Assembly (NCBI RefSeq): GCF_000344685.1
Contig: NW_006920420.1
Location: forward strand, 235,997 to 263,313
Direction of reading: 5' to 3'
Source of the DNA: Gloeophyllum trabeum ATCC 11539
Taxonomy: Eukaryota > Basidiomycota > Agaricomycetes > Gloeophyllales > Gloeophyllaceae
Length of the DNA: 27,317 bases
The notes below the pieces were generated by a model. The model was not told the origin of the DNA and did not search any database. It saw only the letters and a program-made list of their open reading frames with translations. This document shows positions 11,248-24,279 of this stretch, in pieces. The translations under genes were made by a program, and so were the position numbers. Positions within the stretch are counted from its first letter, which is position 1, and each line of letters opens with the position of its first letter.

Positions 11248-12491
11248 ATGTCCTCCGCATCCTCTTCCAACCTCTTCCAGCCTATCCAGGTCGGTAATGT
11301 CAAGCTGGCGCACAGGGTCGCCCTGGCCCCTCTCACCCGATTCCGCGCGGACGAGAACCACGTCCCCTTCGACTTTGTCCCCGAATACTACGCGCAGAGG
11401 GGCAGCGTCCCCGGTACTCTGCTCGTAACCGAGGCGACCTATATTGCCAAGAAGGCCGGTGTGTTCCCTGCTCCAGGGATCCATGCGCCTGGTATTTGGA
11501 GTAAAGAACAGATCGAGCAGTGGAAGAAGGTGGCGTATACTTCCCTTGCATCGTTAACACGCGATGTCGGGATGCTAATGCGAGCTTCACAGGTGACCGC
11601 TGCTGTGCACGCCAAAGGCTCATACATCTTCCTGCAGCTCTGGGCGCTGGGCCGCGCAGCCGATCCCGAGGCCCTAGCAAAGCTCAACCTGCCTTACGTT
11701 TCCGCATCCGACGTTCCGCTCCCCGACAGGCCGGCCCCGCGGCCTCTCAACGTAGACGAGATCCACGAATACATCGAATTGTACGCGCAGGCAGCCAAGA
11801 ACGCCATCGAGGCCGGGTTCGACGGCGTCGAGGTCCACGGCGCGAACGGCTTCCTGCCCGACCAGTTCCTGCAGGACGTGACGAACACGCGGACGGACGA
11901 GTACGGCGGCAGCATCGAGAACCGAGCACGCTTCCCGCTGGAGGTCCTCACAGCCGTCACCAAGGCAATCGGCGAGGAGAGAACCGCGATCCGGCTGAGT
12001 CCCTGGGAGCGCGCGCATGGTACGTCGGGTTCTCTCGCCTTCACAATATTCTGCTTGCTGACTCCCTCCTCCTAGCTATGGGCATGGCCGACCCGAGGCC
12101 CACCTTCACCTACATTATCCAGGCCATCAAGGAACGCTTCCCCCGCTTCGCCTACATCCACGTTACGGAGCCGCGCGTCATGGGCGGGGCCGATCGCGAA
12201 GTGGTACCAGCCAGCGAGTCGAACGACTTCGTGCTCGAGTCGTGGCTGCCGAAACCACTAGTCCTCGCCGGCGGATACACGCGCGAGCTCGCGCTGGAGG
12301 TCGCGGCAAGGGGGAACGTCATCGTCGCCTTCGGGCGGCATTTCATCGCGAATCCTGACCTGCCGCGGCGGCTGAAGGAGGATATCCCATTGAACAAGTA
12401 CAACCGGGCGACATTCTATACCAACGGAACAGAGGGATATATTGACTATCCCTTTGCTGATCAGGGAGAGAATGGGAATGCGACTTCGTGA
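11248..12491 (+). CDS. Old Yellow Enzyme-type FMN ene-reductase / NADPH dehydrogenase, three exons
   Basis: Exons 11248-11529, 11593-12019 and 12076-12491 give 374 residues, the usual size of this TIM-barrel family. Family marks include LAPLTRFRA (residues about 26-34), FLQLWALGRAA with Gln109 and Trp111, the EVHGANGF block with His176 and Asn179, NTRTDEYGGSIENRARF, RLSPW, and FGRHFIANPDLP near the C terminus. Such enzymes bind FMN, take hydride from NADPH and reduce activated C=C bonds; the physiological substrate is unknown. The position of the proton-donating Tyr196 of yeast OYE1 is Phe181 here. Intron 1 (63 nt) is a multiple of three without a stop, so retention would add 21 residues; the uninterrupted family alignment WKK-VTAAVHAKG supports its removal. 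Intron 2 (56 nt) has a GTACGT donor. The gene converges on DIM1. No secretion signal is evident, so a soluble intracellular protein is likely. Confidence 0.95.
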
Positions 12492-13170
12492 GCATAAATG
12501 GGGCATCGGTTTGTGGATAGTCACTCTGTAGAATGGACATAAGTTATTCTAGCGCTACAAGTCGAGTCAGTGGAAATCAGATGTATTTATCAGTTCTGCA
12601 AATGCGGGCCCGGCAAGTGAGCACTCAGTGAATGGTGAGTGCGCCCGTTGTGGTTACCCTTGGGCATGAGCTACAACATTGGTGCACTCAATATTCAACA
12701 CGATCAGATTCTGGGCAATCGGATCATGAATTCCTGCGACAGCACTCTTCCACCGTCACTATCGTGAATTATCCGTCGCAATTTACCTTCTGACGGTCGC
12801 GCCTATTACATAGACTAGAATTCAAATTATTCAAGTCCGCCCTTGGCCTAAGTGCCTCCAAGGAGTGCCGATAGTGAATCTCCTATCAGGTTCCAAGAGT
12901 ATGCTCTTGCCCGAGCTTCGATTCAGCCGTTTCGCAGGCGAAGAAGTGGACGGGTGGTCCCGGCGCGGGTTACACTGCACCCATCTTGCCTAGTTGTCTG
13001 CGTAACCGTGTCGTGAAGCAGCCAGCATGCCATACAAGTTTTTCGTAGGTGGCGGTGGGAGTGTCGCAGTGCTGTAGGTCCAAGACGGCACCGTCCCAAG
13101 CCCTTACCCGTCATATTTGAAAGTTCCTGATCACGCGGAGAGAGGCGACGTCAGGACCCACGAGCCCAAT
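12492..13170. other. Spacer between convergent genes
   Basis: It lies between the stop codons of the ene-reductase (+) and DIM1 (-) genes. No coding region, repeat or RNA gene is recognised; it should contain both 3' untranslated regions and terminators. Confidence 0.5.
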
Positions 13171-15292
<2,122 letters not shown>

Positions 15293-15294
15293 TC

Positions 15295-15323
15295 GGCTCA
15301 TCTGACCTCCGGTCAGATGAGCC
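15295..15323. repeat. 29-bp perfect hairpin
   Basis: Arms GGCTCATCTGACC and GGTCAGATGAGCC (13 bp each) are separated by TCC, directly after the end of duplication copy A. It abuts the second copy of the AGGCCT-type palindrome at 15319-15340. Such a strong short hairpin could be the end of a small transposon-derived repeat or the scar of one. Confidence 0.7.
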
Positions 15324-15479
15324 AGCCTAATTAGGCCTGGGACCTGGGCTGTCTAGGTGGGTCTTGCCACACCAGTAATCGACACCTTTCTGTTCATGCC
15401 TGTCCGTCTGCGCCTCGTTCCTCGCGCATTTTAGTCCTAGGTGCTCGGGCGCGGTCCTTGCAACTGCTGTGCCCGTTAC

Positions 15480-15539
15480 AGTTTGCTTCACCGAAGGGCG
15501 ATGAGGCCTAGAGAAAGGATTTGTGCTGGCTTTGGCCAT
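15480..15539 (-). pseudogene. Truncated duplicate of DIM1 first exon (20 codons)
   Basis: The minus strand encodes [20 protein letters not shown], 15 of 20 residues identical to the DIM1 N terminus, [20 protein letters not shown]. Homology stops abruptly at this point, the edge of the duplicated segment; the frame runs on into unrelated sequence and ends at 15327. No methyltransferase motif follows, so this is a promoter-plus-start fragment and not a second gene. Confidence 0.8.
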
Positions 15540-16690
15540 TCAATCGAATGGCAGAAATCCTGGGGAACACTGCTAAGCACACTCCAGTTACCTTATTATA
15601 GTAATGGGTTGGGAGACGAAAGGGAACGAAAGTTTGTTGGTCCCAGTGTAAGCTTTGCCCCGATGCGGTATTTCAGATTCCGAAGCAAAAGCTTCCGAAA
15701 CATTCTCGAGCAGTAAGTCTGCCGCCTGATCATGAGTCTCATTATTCTTGGAAGACTTCTGAGCAGTGCAGATAGTCCATGGCCAGCTATGTCTTCTGCC
15801 AGCATCTGCGCGATGCGTAGATAATAGGTTAGTGGCTGATTAGGCAGGTGCTCCTCTGTATGGTTTGGAATATGGTGCTGGACCTATTTTAGTCACCTAT
15901 CATCCGTCGTTGTGCACCACAGCACTTCATGTTAAAATATAGTAGGTCTTTGTATATGGTCTAGGGTAATGACAGCCAACGTCAACGATCAGCCATCAAT
16001 CTGTGCGGCCATGCGCTGCTAGTACCTGGCTGGTTCTACGCTCTTCTCCCGACGAAGGTTATTTTGTGCTCTTCTTCGCTGACAACGCTGCGTTGTCCTT
16101 TGTCAATTTCGAATATTTCTCCCCCGCCCGCGGGTTGTCCGGGAGTCGGCAATTAGGTTAAGAGTGACGGGTATGAGTCCAATCTCGTGCCTCCAGCGGC
16201 ACCCACCTTGAGGATGTGGCGCGCCACACCTCCTCCCGACTCACATACCCTCGTAACCTTGACTATTGCCTATCAAGGGTGTCTGCAACATTTCTATCCT
16301 TTGGGGTTTTTAAACGATCTAGAGGCATATTAAGATCCCTCGGTCCACCAAGGTACGTCCTGTGACTCCTAGAAGTCCATGAACGCTTGGAACGGGCTCG
16401 TTTGCTGGTGTGGACCATGCGATGCCGCAGATCGCCTAGCCTGCTTTTGCGTAAGGCCGGCTGCGGTGCTATGCACCATGCGCATTCTTCTTGTCATCCG
16501 GAGATGATGGACAGCTTCTCCTTTCCTTCAGGCGAGGCGGGTGCACGCACGCCTGACTCGTTCGTAGGCGGTGGCACCGTACCTCATTGACACAGACCCG
16601 ACGGGCGACGCCACACGCCGCGGTAGGGAGTATGAAATCCTTGCTGTGTTTCGCCGGAGATACATCCAAACAAGGATACTCCAAGCACCC
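15481..16690. repeat. Tandem segmental duplication, copy B
   Basis: It matches copy A (14368-15292) in order and orientation, offset by about 1.1 kb. It is longer because of about 300 bp of extra sequence between roughly 15895 and 16195, with no counterpart in copy A. The frame of copy A's longest open reading is broken here. The TGTGGCGCGCCACA palindrome is conserved at 16215-16228. Confidence 0.85.
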
Positions 16691-18253
16691 AGTGCACCAA
16701 GATGTGTCAACGGGTAACGTGCGTCTCCGCTCGCGCGGCTCTGGACATCCGCCGTACTCACGCCCCCTCCCCCCCCCTCCCAGAATCTACGATGCCTACA
16801 CCTGCGGCGTACGTCCTTCCTCGCCGGCCCGCGTCTCCTCCAGACTGACGGCACCCTCCCCGCGCAGCACACGCGACTCGCCGCTGACAACCTCGTCCCG
16901 CGCACGAACGTCTCTTGCCGCACCAGCAGCACGCGGACTGCCTGCCTGCCTGTGCGCGTGCGTTATCACGCGAACCCTGGCAGACTAGCGGCAGATTGAC
17001 ACGGGTCGCCTGCGGAGGGAGGTCGACATGCGGGAGACATGCCAGAGGTGCGCGAGGCGGGCGGCGCGCGCTGGGAATCAAGCCGCACCCCTCCCGCCCG
17101 CCCGCGGCACTGCTCTTGCCGACTTGTTTTCTCATGCTGGCCGTCCATTCATGTGTGTGATTATACCTTCACGTGTATGCAATATATATATAAGCCGATA
17201 TGCGATACGCGATATGCCGGCGCGGACGAGCTCCGTCGTCCATCGTCACTCGTGAAGGAAGGGTCACACCACCCAGGACACCGGTGTTCGCTCGACGACC
17301 CCGCGCGCGGGCGAGCTTGGGGCGGTCAGGGTGCAAGCAGTGTGCCATCGCCCCGCGGGAGACAAATCGGGTGCGCGAGCAGGGACGGGCGTCGTGATGT
17401 GTACCGGGGAGTCTGTCTTCTGTGCTTTCGCGCCGGCGGGGCGTGCGGTGAACAACGTATGTACCTGTCCGCGCGCGCGCGCCGTGCCAGATCTCAGCAG
17501 ACCGGCAGCGAGCTGCGGAGGGCGACCGGTGACCAGCCCCCCCCCCCCCCCCCCGTCATGGGCAGAGGCTGGGACAGCGGCGAGGGGCGGCTCTGGGGGT
17601 AGGGCGGGCACTGGTATGCGTTATGCGTATTGTGTCTTTGGTCGGCGGGGGGCGACGCGCGGAGGGCTTCCCGGGCGTCCGGGGCGGGAAAGATGACTCG
17701 TGCGCTGCGCGCGGGGTGAGCGCGAGAACGTGTGAGCGGGGAGGGGCGAGGGCTCGTCGACGGGGTTGCTCGTCGGGAAGGCGCGGTACGTACGTACCTG
17801 GTGGGTTGGATCACGCCGGCCTCTGTCCGGTATCGCGATTCGACGACGTGTCCACACGGGTGAGGGTGCGGCGAGCTGCGCGACGTGCGTGCGAGGATGA
17901 TAGTAGCCGTTTCCGGAAGGTGCACGTACGAATCCGCGGCGACGAGGGTGCGGCGATGCTAGTCGCTGGTGACGAGTCGGACGTACGTACGCTGCATGCT
18001 GCATATATCTGAAGATGCGACACCAGGTTCAGCGAAAAACCCGCCCGACAGAACGCAGTGAGCGCAGGAGCCCAAGACACTGAGGTCTAGTCACACAGTC
18101 GTGAGGGTCTCGTACCGGAGAAAGAGGCGTTGGAGGATGGAAAGTGCTTTTGCCCTTGCCGCGACGCGTATGCCCCAGCGGAGCATACAGTACGAAGCCA
18201 GCGTCAGCAGGAATGCGAGAGTCGACGGGCGATGAATCATTCACGAGTACGAT
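16691..18253. other. GC-rich spacer left of the transposon
   Basis: This stretch is visibly richer in G+C than the rest of the window. Long open frames therefore occur in several frames on both strands, none with recognisable motifs or convincing splice-linked continuity. It contains an 18-base C run (17537-17554), an AT island (17181-17194, ATATATATA-type) and a 14-bp palindrome GGTACGTACGTACC (17785-17798). Before the transposon landed it was continuous with the mannosyltransferase promoter region at 25366 onward. Confidence 0.5.
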
Positions 18254-18256
18254 AGA
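18254..18256. repeat. Target-site duplication (AGA), left
   Basis: AGA directly precedes the left end of the transposon and is repeated directly after its right end (25363-25365). Three-base duplications are the signature of CACTA/EnSpm integration. Confidence 0.8.
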
Positions 18257-18331
18257 CACGGCGGACAAATGATATGTCGAATCCTGCGGTGGCGCAGAAA
18301 TTCGACAGTATGTCCCTTCAGCTGTCGAATT
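18257..18331 (+). repeat. Left terminal inverted repeat (75 bp)
   Basis: It is the inverse complement of 25288-25362 with mismatches only at 18260, 18274 and 18283 and no gaps. The motif TGTCGAAT occurs at 18275-18282, inverted at 18300-18307, and again at 18323-18330. The first two form the arms of an imperfect hairpin over 18275-18307. Confidence 0.93.
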
Positions 18332-18885
18332 CCGGCCCAGCGTCACGCTGACGTCATCTCCGGATCTCGGGCAAGTCCGTAGCATGATATGTCACACCGT
18401 GTGTGTGACGGCTGCGAAAATGCGACCTGTAGGCTGTCGGATGGCTACCTAAGGTTCAAAATCCGGAGGAGATGTATTGTTACAGTACTACCAGGCGGCC
18501 TGCATCGAAATATTGAGCGTCCAAAGCAAATTCACGTTACCCTAGGCCTATTTATGCTTCCATTGAGATGGACCGATAAGGATGTGGCTCTGCTCTGATT
18601 TTCTCATGGCCGGTAGCTTTTCTGATCAATGCAACTTTGACTTTGAACGCGCTCTCAGCGCTTCACCATCAAGAAATGTATGTATATATGGCTTGGATGA
18701 CTTGTTCACCAAGGTCCTCTTTCTGGCCGTCAAGAGTGCGGAGAGCGGTCGCTACATCGCAACGAATATTCCTCGGAGTTCCCTCGCTTATAGCTCAAGA
18801 TCGGACTCGAAACACTAGTATAAGTCATTCGAGTTTCGCCCGCTGAATCATTTCACTACCTGTCAAGTGGCACGCTTCGCATTTT
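18332..18885. other. Left subterminal region and promoter of the first transposon gene
   Basis: No gene is recognised. The 554 bp between the TIR and the first start codon should contain the promoter; a TATA-like TGTATATATGG lies around 18678-18688, but this is about 200 bp from the start codon. I see no further exact copies of the TGTCGAAT motif. Confidence 0.45.
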
Positions 18886-20805
18886 ATGTCTGGTCAGCCC
18901 ACAGACCCGAACGCAGTGACAACACCCGGTCAAGTCCCGCAGCTGACACCCGAATTTGCGGCTTATATTGAGGGCGCTCTCCATCGAGAAATCGAGAGAG
19001 TCCAGCAGCGACATGAGCAGATCCGTGCCGAGATGCAGGCGGCACAGTCAGCGCGGGAGCAATCTCTACGCACGGAGTTCGAGCCACGGGAGCAGCTGTA
19101 CAAGGCTCAGATAGATTCACTTTATGCAGAGCTGCAGGCAGCACGGGGGAGTTCGAGGTACGTCGCAATCCTCTCTCTCTTATTGCTGGCACTAAGGTAC
19201 ATAGGAGGGAGAGCACCGTGCAAGATGGTGAAGACATAGTCATGCAGGGGGCGCCGGGACGCCCCCCGTTGCTGCGTCAGTCGCCTCGACCCCGATCGCC
19301 TTCTCCAACGATGAACGCCAGCCCCGCTCCGAAACGCGTCGGGGGATCCAACGTTCCTTACCCCCTCCCGAAACGTAAGAAGATCCCTCTCAACCCGAAG
19401 CCGCGGCGGCGAAAGTCTTCAACGCCAACAAAGAAACCGACTGCGCAGGTGTACCGGGTTCTCAATTCCGACTTGCCTCCTGATCTCGGCGGATTGAAGG
19501 TATGACTCATGCTACGGTTTTCGGTGCAGTCACCCAGATGTACATCTCTACAGAAAGCATTTTATACACACATCCGCATCTTGTGGCGGTTAGAACGATA
19601 CGCTGTCCCGCAAGTCCCGCCTACCAACGTTCTCACTGAATTCGCCGCACGATTCTCCTCCGAGGGGAATCTCATTGCAGCGGCTACTGCAGGGCTGCCA
19701 TTAGTCCACGTCAGCCTGGTCAATGTCTCGCGGTCTTTTCGTTTCGGAGCACGGGGTACTGCGCCGCCGTATGTCTTGGAGGTCGAAGAGCATATCCTAC
19801 AGTACATGCAGGCATACATTGCTCGTTATGGGCTTACGTGCTGGTGCCCTGACCTCCGTGATACTCCTTATTCATTGTACAACTCGGCTTGTCGTATCAT
19901 TGCCCTCGCGACCTTCAAACAGGCCCTCGTCTCAGGAACATATACCTTTCTGGGCCCCAATGTGAAATATGCATCAGATACGCAGCTTCTCCTGAAGCTG
20001 TACGACCACTTTGTCCATCATTATCAGCAGAAGCGGTTCAAGAAGGAGGAAAAATCACCAGGGAGTGTTTCACTCTCTGAGGAGCAGAAGAATGCGTACA
20101 AGAATCGTTGCCGGGTAAGTGTCCATTTCCTATAAGTCCTGATTTTTGATAATACTAATGCTCTTTCAGCTTGCCAAAGCCAGGAAGAAGTTCGCGAAAG
20201 AACAGGGATTCCCCAAGCGTTACATCGACATTGTTTCCGACATCAAGGCCACCTCGGATGACGAATGGGACCCATCTGTTCGCGCGTACGTCATTAGATG
20301 GAGACCAGAGCGCTCTGAAGCTGCGAATAGGTTCTTCAGGAGGTTTGATGAAGTTTGGAAGGAAATGACTCTCCTAACGCGCCGCTGGACTCAACGAGAG
20401 CGAGTTTGGCCTGTCAATCCACGAGACTCCTCTTTCCGAAGCCTACCGATGATGATGCCACTCGACTACTTTGACCCCGATTTCTATAACCGATTACTCC
20501 CTGGTGTCCGTAGGAAGATCACCAACCAAAGACTGGCATTCCCGGCAGATGCATCGCTCATCTTGCAGGTGCCTCTTTTCGCTGCTGAGGCGAAGCATGA
20601 CCATCAGCTTCCTGAGGAGAATGCAGATGAGGTGCTCAAACGTTACAACATCCCGGATGAAGAGGTGGAAGCTATCTCTGCTGAGTCAGGTGATGAAGCG
20701 GAGGATGACTCGGAAGAAGATGGGGGAGTCATTGGACAGGATGAGGATAAGGAAGTGATTGAACAGCGCATGAGATTTGCTCAGATGGTAGATACACACA
20801 TCTGA
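18886..20805 (+). CDS. Transposon-encoded partner protein of unknown family (TnpA-like candidate), four exons
   Basis: Exons 18886-19157, 19205-19499, 19554-20114 and 20170-20805 give 587 residues; introns are 47, 54 and 55 nt. I do not recognise the family. Residues about 30-90 are a charged, heptad-like helix (HREIERVQQRHEQIRAEM), probably coiled coil. Residues about 146-165 are strongly basic (PKRKKIPLNPKPRRRKSS), a likely nuclear localisation or DNA-binding patch. A central region follows, including DLRDTPYSLYNSACRIIALA, and the last 50 residues are acidic. The layout of coiled coil, basic patch and acidic tail, and its place inside a CACTA element upstream of the transposase, suggest a terminal-repeat-binding accessory protein analogous in role to Spm TnpA. 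That is inference; no sequence similarity to TnpA is claimed. The second intron's acceptor (19553) was chosen because a nearer one would leave only 30 nt. Confidence 0.82.
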
Positions 20806-20828
20806 GAACATTGTAGACTAGCTTTGCA

Positions 20829-20848
20829 TGTATATAATTTATACATTT
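20829..20848 (+). promoter_or_regulatory. AT-rich core promoter / 3' end between the transposon genes
   Basis: A TATATAATTTATACA-type stretch lies 24 nt after the stop codon of the first gene and 22-41 nt before the first Met of the second. In a gap of only 64 nt it may serve as TATA region for the transposase and contribute to 3' end formation of the upstream gene. Confidence 0.4.
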
Positions 20849-20869
20849 TGAAGTAATCATGTCGTAATT

Positions 20870-23800
20870 ATGTCCCAATCATCTGCATCCTGCATTGTGT
20901 CGGTTGTCTGTATCTCTTGGACATCTCACCTTCCCACAGAACCTTCTTGTATGAACATCACTGAGCAATCAACTCGAGCTGGATCTCAGCCGCCCGAGGC
21001 TGTCCGGGTGGTATGCCTTTGCAGGACATGCAGCACGGCAAGCTATGTCGACGCCGGTGGCAAAACACAATCAGGCCGTCTTGTGCATCCTAACACTCGC
21101 CGGGCACATTTGCTAAAGGATCACGAAGCCCTCCGAGGTGCAGTGACAAATCAGCTGGATGATAGCCAGGATCGTAAAGGAGAGCAACCGAGCACGGATG
21201 ACCGCAACCAACCTCAGCAGAAGGAATGCGGGTGGCGCACTCACTCAAAGGTCCAAAGCAGAAAAGGGCAAAGACGTACAAACATGGTATGATGTTCTTT
21301 GCTGTGATTGTGTGAGGGAGCTCACGTCTTGCAAGTTGGAAGCTGTCGATAATTCTGAGGTCAGCGGAGGGCCACTCTCTGAAACTGAGCCTGTGAAGCC
21401 AGATATGCATAGAGGATGGGCTCAGGCTAGGGACACAGGTATGCTCATAATTACTATTCGGTGCCCTGGCTTAATTTTTCATATAGAATTCGACCAACAG
21501 AGCTCACCTATCATCACACTTGCCCTCACACTTGCCGCCTGGCTTCACATTTGCTGTGGCTTGAGCCGGCGAGCCTCAACCGTGGTACTGAAAGTCATCC
21601 ACATCATTTTCCTCATGGCTTCCCAGCTTGCGCTCACCATCTCAGTGGCGCCTGAATCAGCAGTGCCTAAACTCAACTTGAAGGATGACATACGCTCTGC
21701 TCTGTCCGCCTTGTCCATTGAGCCTGTTCTATTCCGGTCTGTCTGCTGTCCAAAGTGTTTTGCGCAGTATCCGGTGGATCATTGTCCTGAATCTTGCCAA
21801 CGTCGGGAGACACGCCGAAGTAAGCCTTGTGGTGAAGCTCTATGGACTGTACGTCATGGGAGTAATGCTGGACCTCATCCTTGTCCTCGATGGCTGTACA
21901 CTACTCAGTCGTTCGAGGCATGGCTTACATGGTTCTTATCACGCCCTGGAATAGAAGATCTGATTGAGGAGTCATACACGAGTCAGCCATCCCCTGATGG
22001 GATCATGTACAGCATACGAGACAGCCCGGCATGGCAAAGCTTTGGTTCCTTCACATCAACTCGGGGGAATCTCGTTTTCAGCTTCTTCATAGACTGGTTC
22101 AATCCCTTGACAAATAAGATTGCAGGCAAGAAGATATCCACTGGTGCAATCATGCTATTCTGTCTGAATCTTCCGGAACATCTGCAGTGGGCTCCAGAAA
22201 ATATGTTCTTTGCTGGCATCACACCACCGCCAAATGAGCCGAGTGTCACGACCATCACACATGTTGCCGATCCCGTCATTGACCAGCTTGCTGATTTCTA
22301 TACCGGAAAGCTGATACCCACCTACAAGCATCCGCATGGCTCCTTGACTCGAGCTGGAGTAATGCCATTCATCGGCGACATTGTGGCTATCCGTAAAGGT
22401 GCTGGCTTTGCATCTCACAGTGCCGAGCCATTCTGTTCCTTCTGTCCGCTGCGAAGGAGTGAAATTGAGTCTCTAGATCTTGCAAGCTGGGGAACACGGA
22501 CTGGTGCAGAGGTACGAATGGCTGCTGGTCTTTGGCGAGATGCACAGACAAAGGCCGAGAGGAAGCGACTCTTTTCTCAGTATGGAGTCCGATGGTCTGC
22601 CCTTCACAAACTATTCTACCGAAACCCCGTCCAACATACTGTCCTCGGCGTAATGCATAATTGGATGGAGGGTATTCTCCAGCATCATGCTCGTAGGAAA
22701 TGGGGGATAGGTGTTGAATCCGGGCCCAGTGGTGATGACAAGGAGGACCTGGGCATAGCAGCATCAGCCCCAGGCCCTGCCGATTTTATGGATATTGACA
22801 CAGAGGACTTATCAGCTGAAGTGGATGCCCTACTCGAAGACAGCATCAACCACTATGACTTACCGCTCTCTGAGAAGCGGGCAACCGGCCCTGTCCAATT
22901 TCGCATTGACAGTAGTGGAGAAGAGAGCAGCGATGATGACTTCATACAGCCAGACGATGAATCCGATAGCGACGATGACTCTTCGACAGGTCCATCTGAA
23001 CCTGGAAATCATCTTACCTGTGAATTTAATCCAACTAACCTCTCAAAGATCCGGGCTTGCATTGGTGATATTGTTCTCCCTACTTGGGTAGAGAGACCTC
23101 CAAGAAACCTCGGCGACAAATCACATGGGAAACTGAAAGCTGATAATTGGTTCATTCTGTTCTCGGTTATCCTCCCTATGGTCCTGGTGGAGATGTGGTC
23201 TTCAGGGCAGCAGACTGCTCGACACAAAACACTGCTCGACAACTTCTATGACCTAGTGACTTGTACGAACATTGTTGGGTCTTTCTCAACTTCAAATGCC
23301 GCTGCAGATAGGTACACGGAACACTACATCCGCTATCGGTCATCACTTCAAAAGTTATACCCGCATTCAGGATCTGTTCCGAACCATCATTACGCTATGC
23401 ATAATGGTGAAATGCTGAAGTTCTGGGGACCACTAATGTCGCTTAGTGAATTCCCGTATGAACGCCACAATGGCAGACTCCAGAAAATCAAGACAAATGG
23501 ACATATGGGTGGGTATCCCATATCTCGGCTCGACTTTGAATCTGGGAAACATCACTGACTGTGAAACAGATGATCTCGACTACACTATGCTGAGACAAAT
23601 ATGCCACCATGGGCGGTTGACTGCTAAGATCCAAGATGCAATCCATGCTAACGATCCGCTTTCGAAAGCATATGCATTGCTGTCGCCAGGAACACCAAAT
23701 GAGACAGCTTTGGGCTCGGGTGAGACATATCTCAAGTTCCTCAAGGAACATACTGCTGGGGAGACACTTTCGTCGTCAGCCTATGATTCCATCCTAACAT

Positions 23801-24279
23801 ATCTGCACTCGGTCGGAGTGAATGCGAGGCATTATGCAGATTTGCCGCATCCGAAGAGCACCGTGATCCTACCTCGGACAGCTGTTCAAAAGCGGCATTT
23901 CATGCACAAGGAGAGGGACTTCTCCGACCATAGTATGCACGAAGGGAACAGCTCTATTATATTCTGTTTGCCTGATGGGAGCTACTCGTCAGGATTTATC
24001 GAGAGAATCTGGTCAATGCTGGTTTCGGACATCACCCAGATTTTTCTTTTTGTCCGACCACACCAAGAGCTCTCGGAAAATGACCGGAGACTCGACCCAT
24101 TCAGCAGCCGGCCGGGGTTCCTTACGAAACTTTACTATGATAAGTCCTCGACTCAAGAGATCACTATCCGTCCAGATGATATCATTTCCCATGGTGCGAT
24201 ACGTCACAGACCAGCATATACCTTCGACATTGCGGAAGCTACACTTCTCGTACACGACTTGAGTCGGGGCCGGAAATAA
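20870..24279 (+). CDS. Tnp2-family (Transposase_21-like) CACTA transposase, four exons
   Basis: Exons 20870-21286, 21336-21438, 21487-23508 and 23570-24279 give 1083 residues; introns are 49, 48 and 61 nt. An N-terminal Cys/His cluster (CLCRTC, later HPNTRRAHLLKDHE) and a second one (CCPKCFAQYPVDHCPESC, then SKPCGEALW) look like zinc-binding DNA-recognition modules. The catalytic region includes FFIDWFNPLTNKIAGKK (Asp376), FIGDIVAIRKGAGFASHS (Asp471), a CSFC pair and GVMHNWMEGILQHH (Glu568), candidates for the metal-binding acidic triad of cut-and-paste transposases. An acidic insert (about 646-675) and a conserved C-terminal part with SEFPYERHNGRLQKIKTNGH follow. The protein should cut at the element's ends and join it to a new site. 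A second in-frame Met at 20951 is an alternative start. No disabling stop or frameshift is seen. Confidence 0.92.

Noticed and set aside
16587..18012. Many 100-190 codon frames on both strands in the GC-rich block
   Set aside because: Overlapping frames on all strands are expected at high G+C; none shows domains, signal peptides or linked splice sites.
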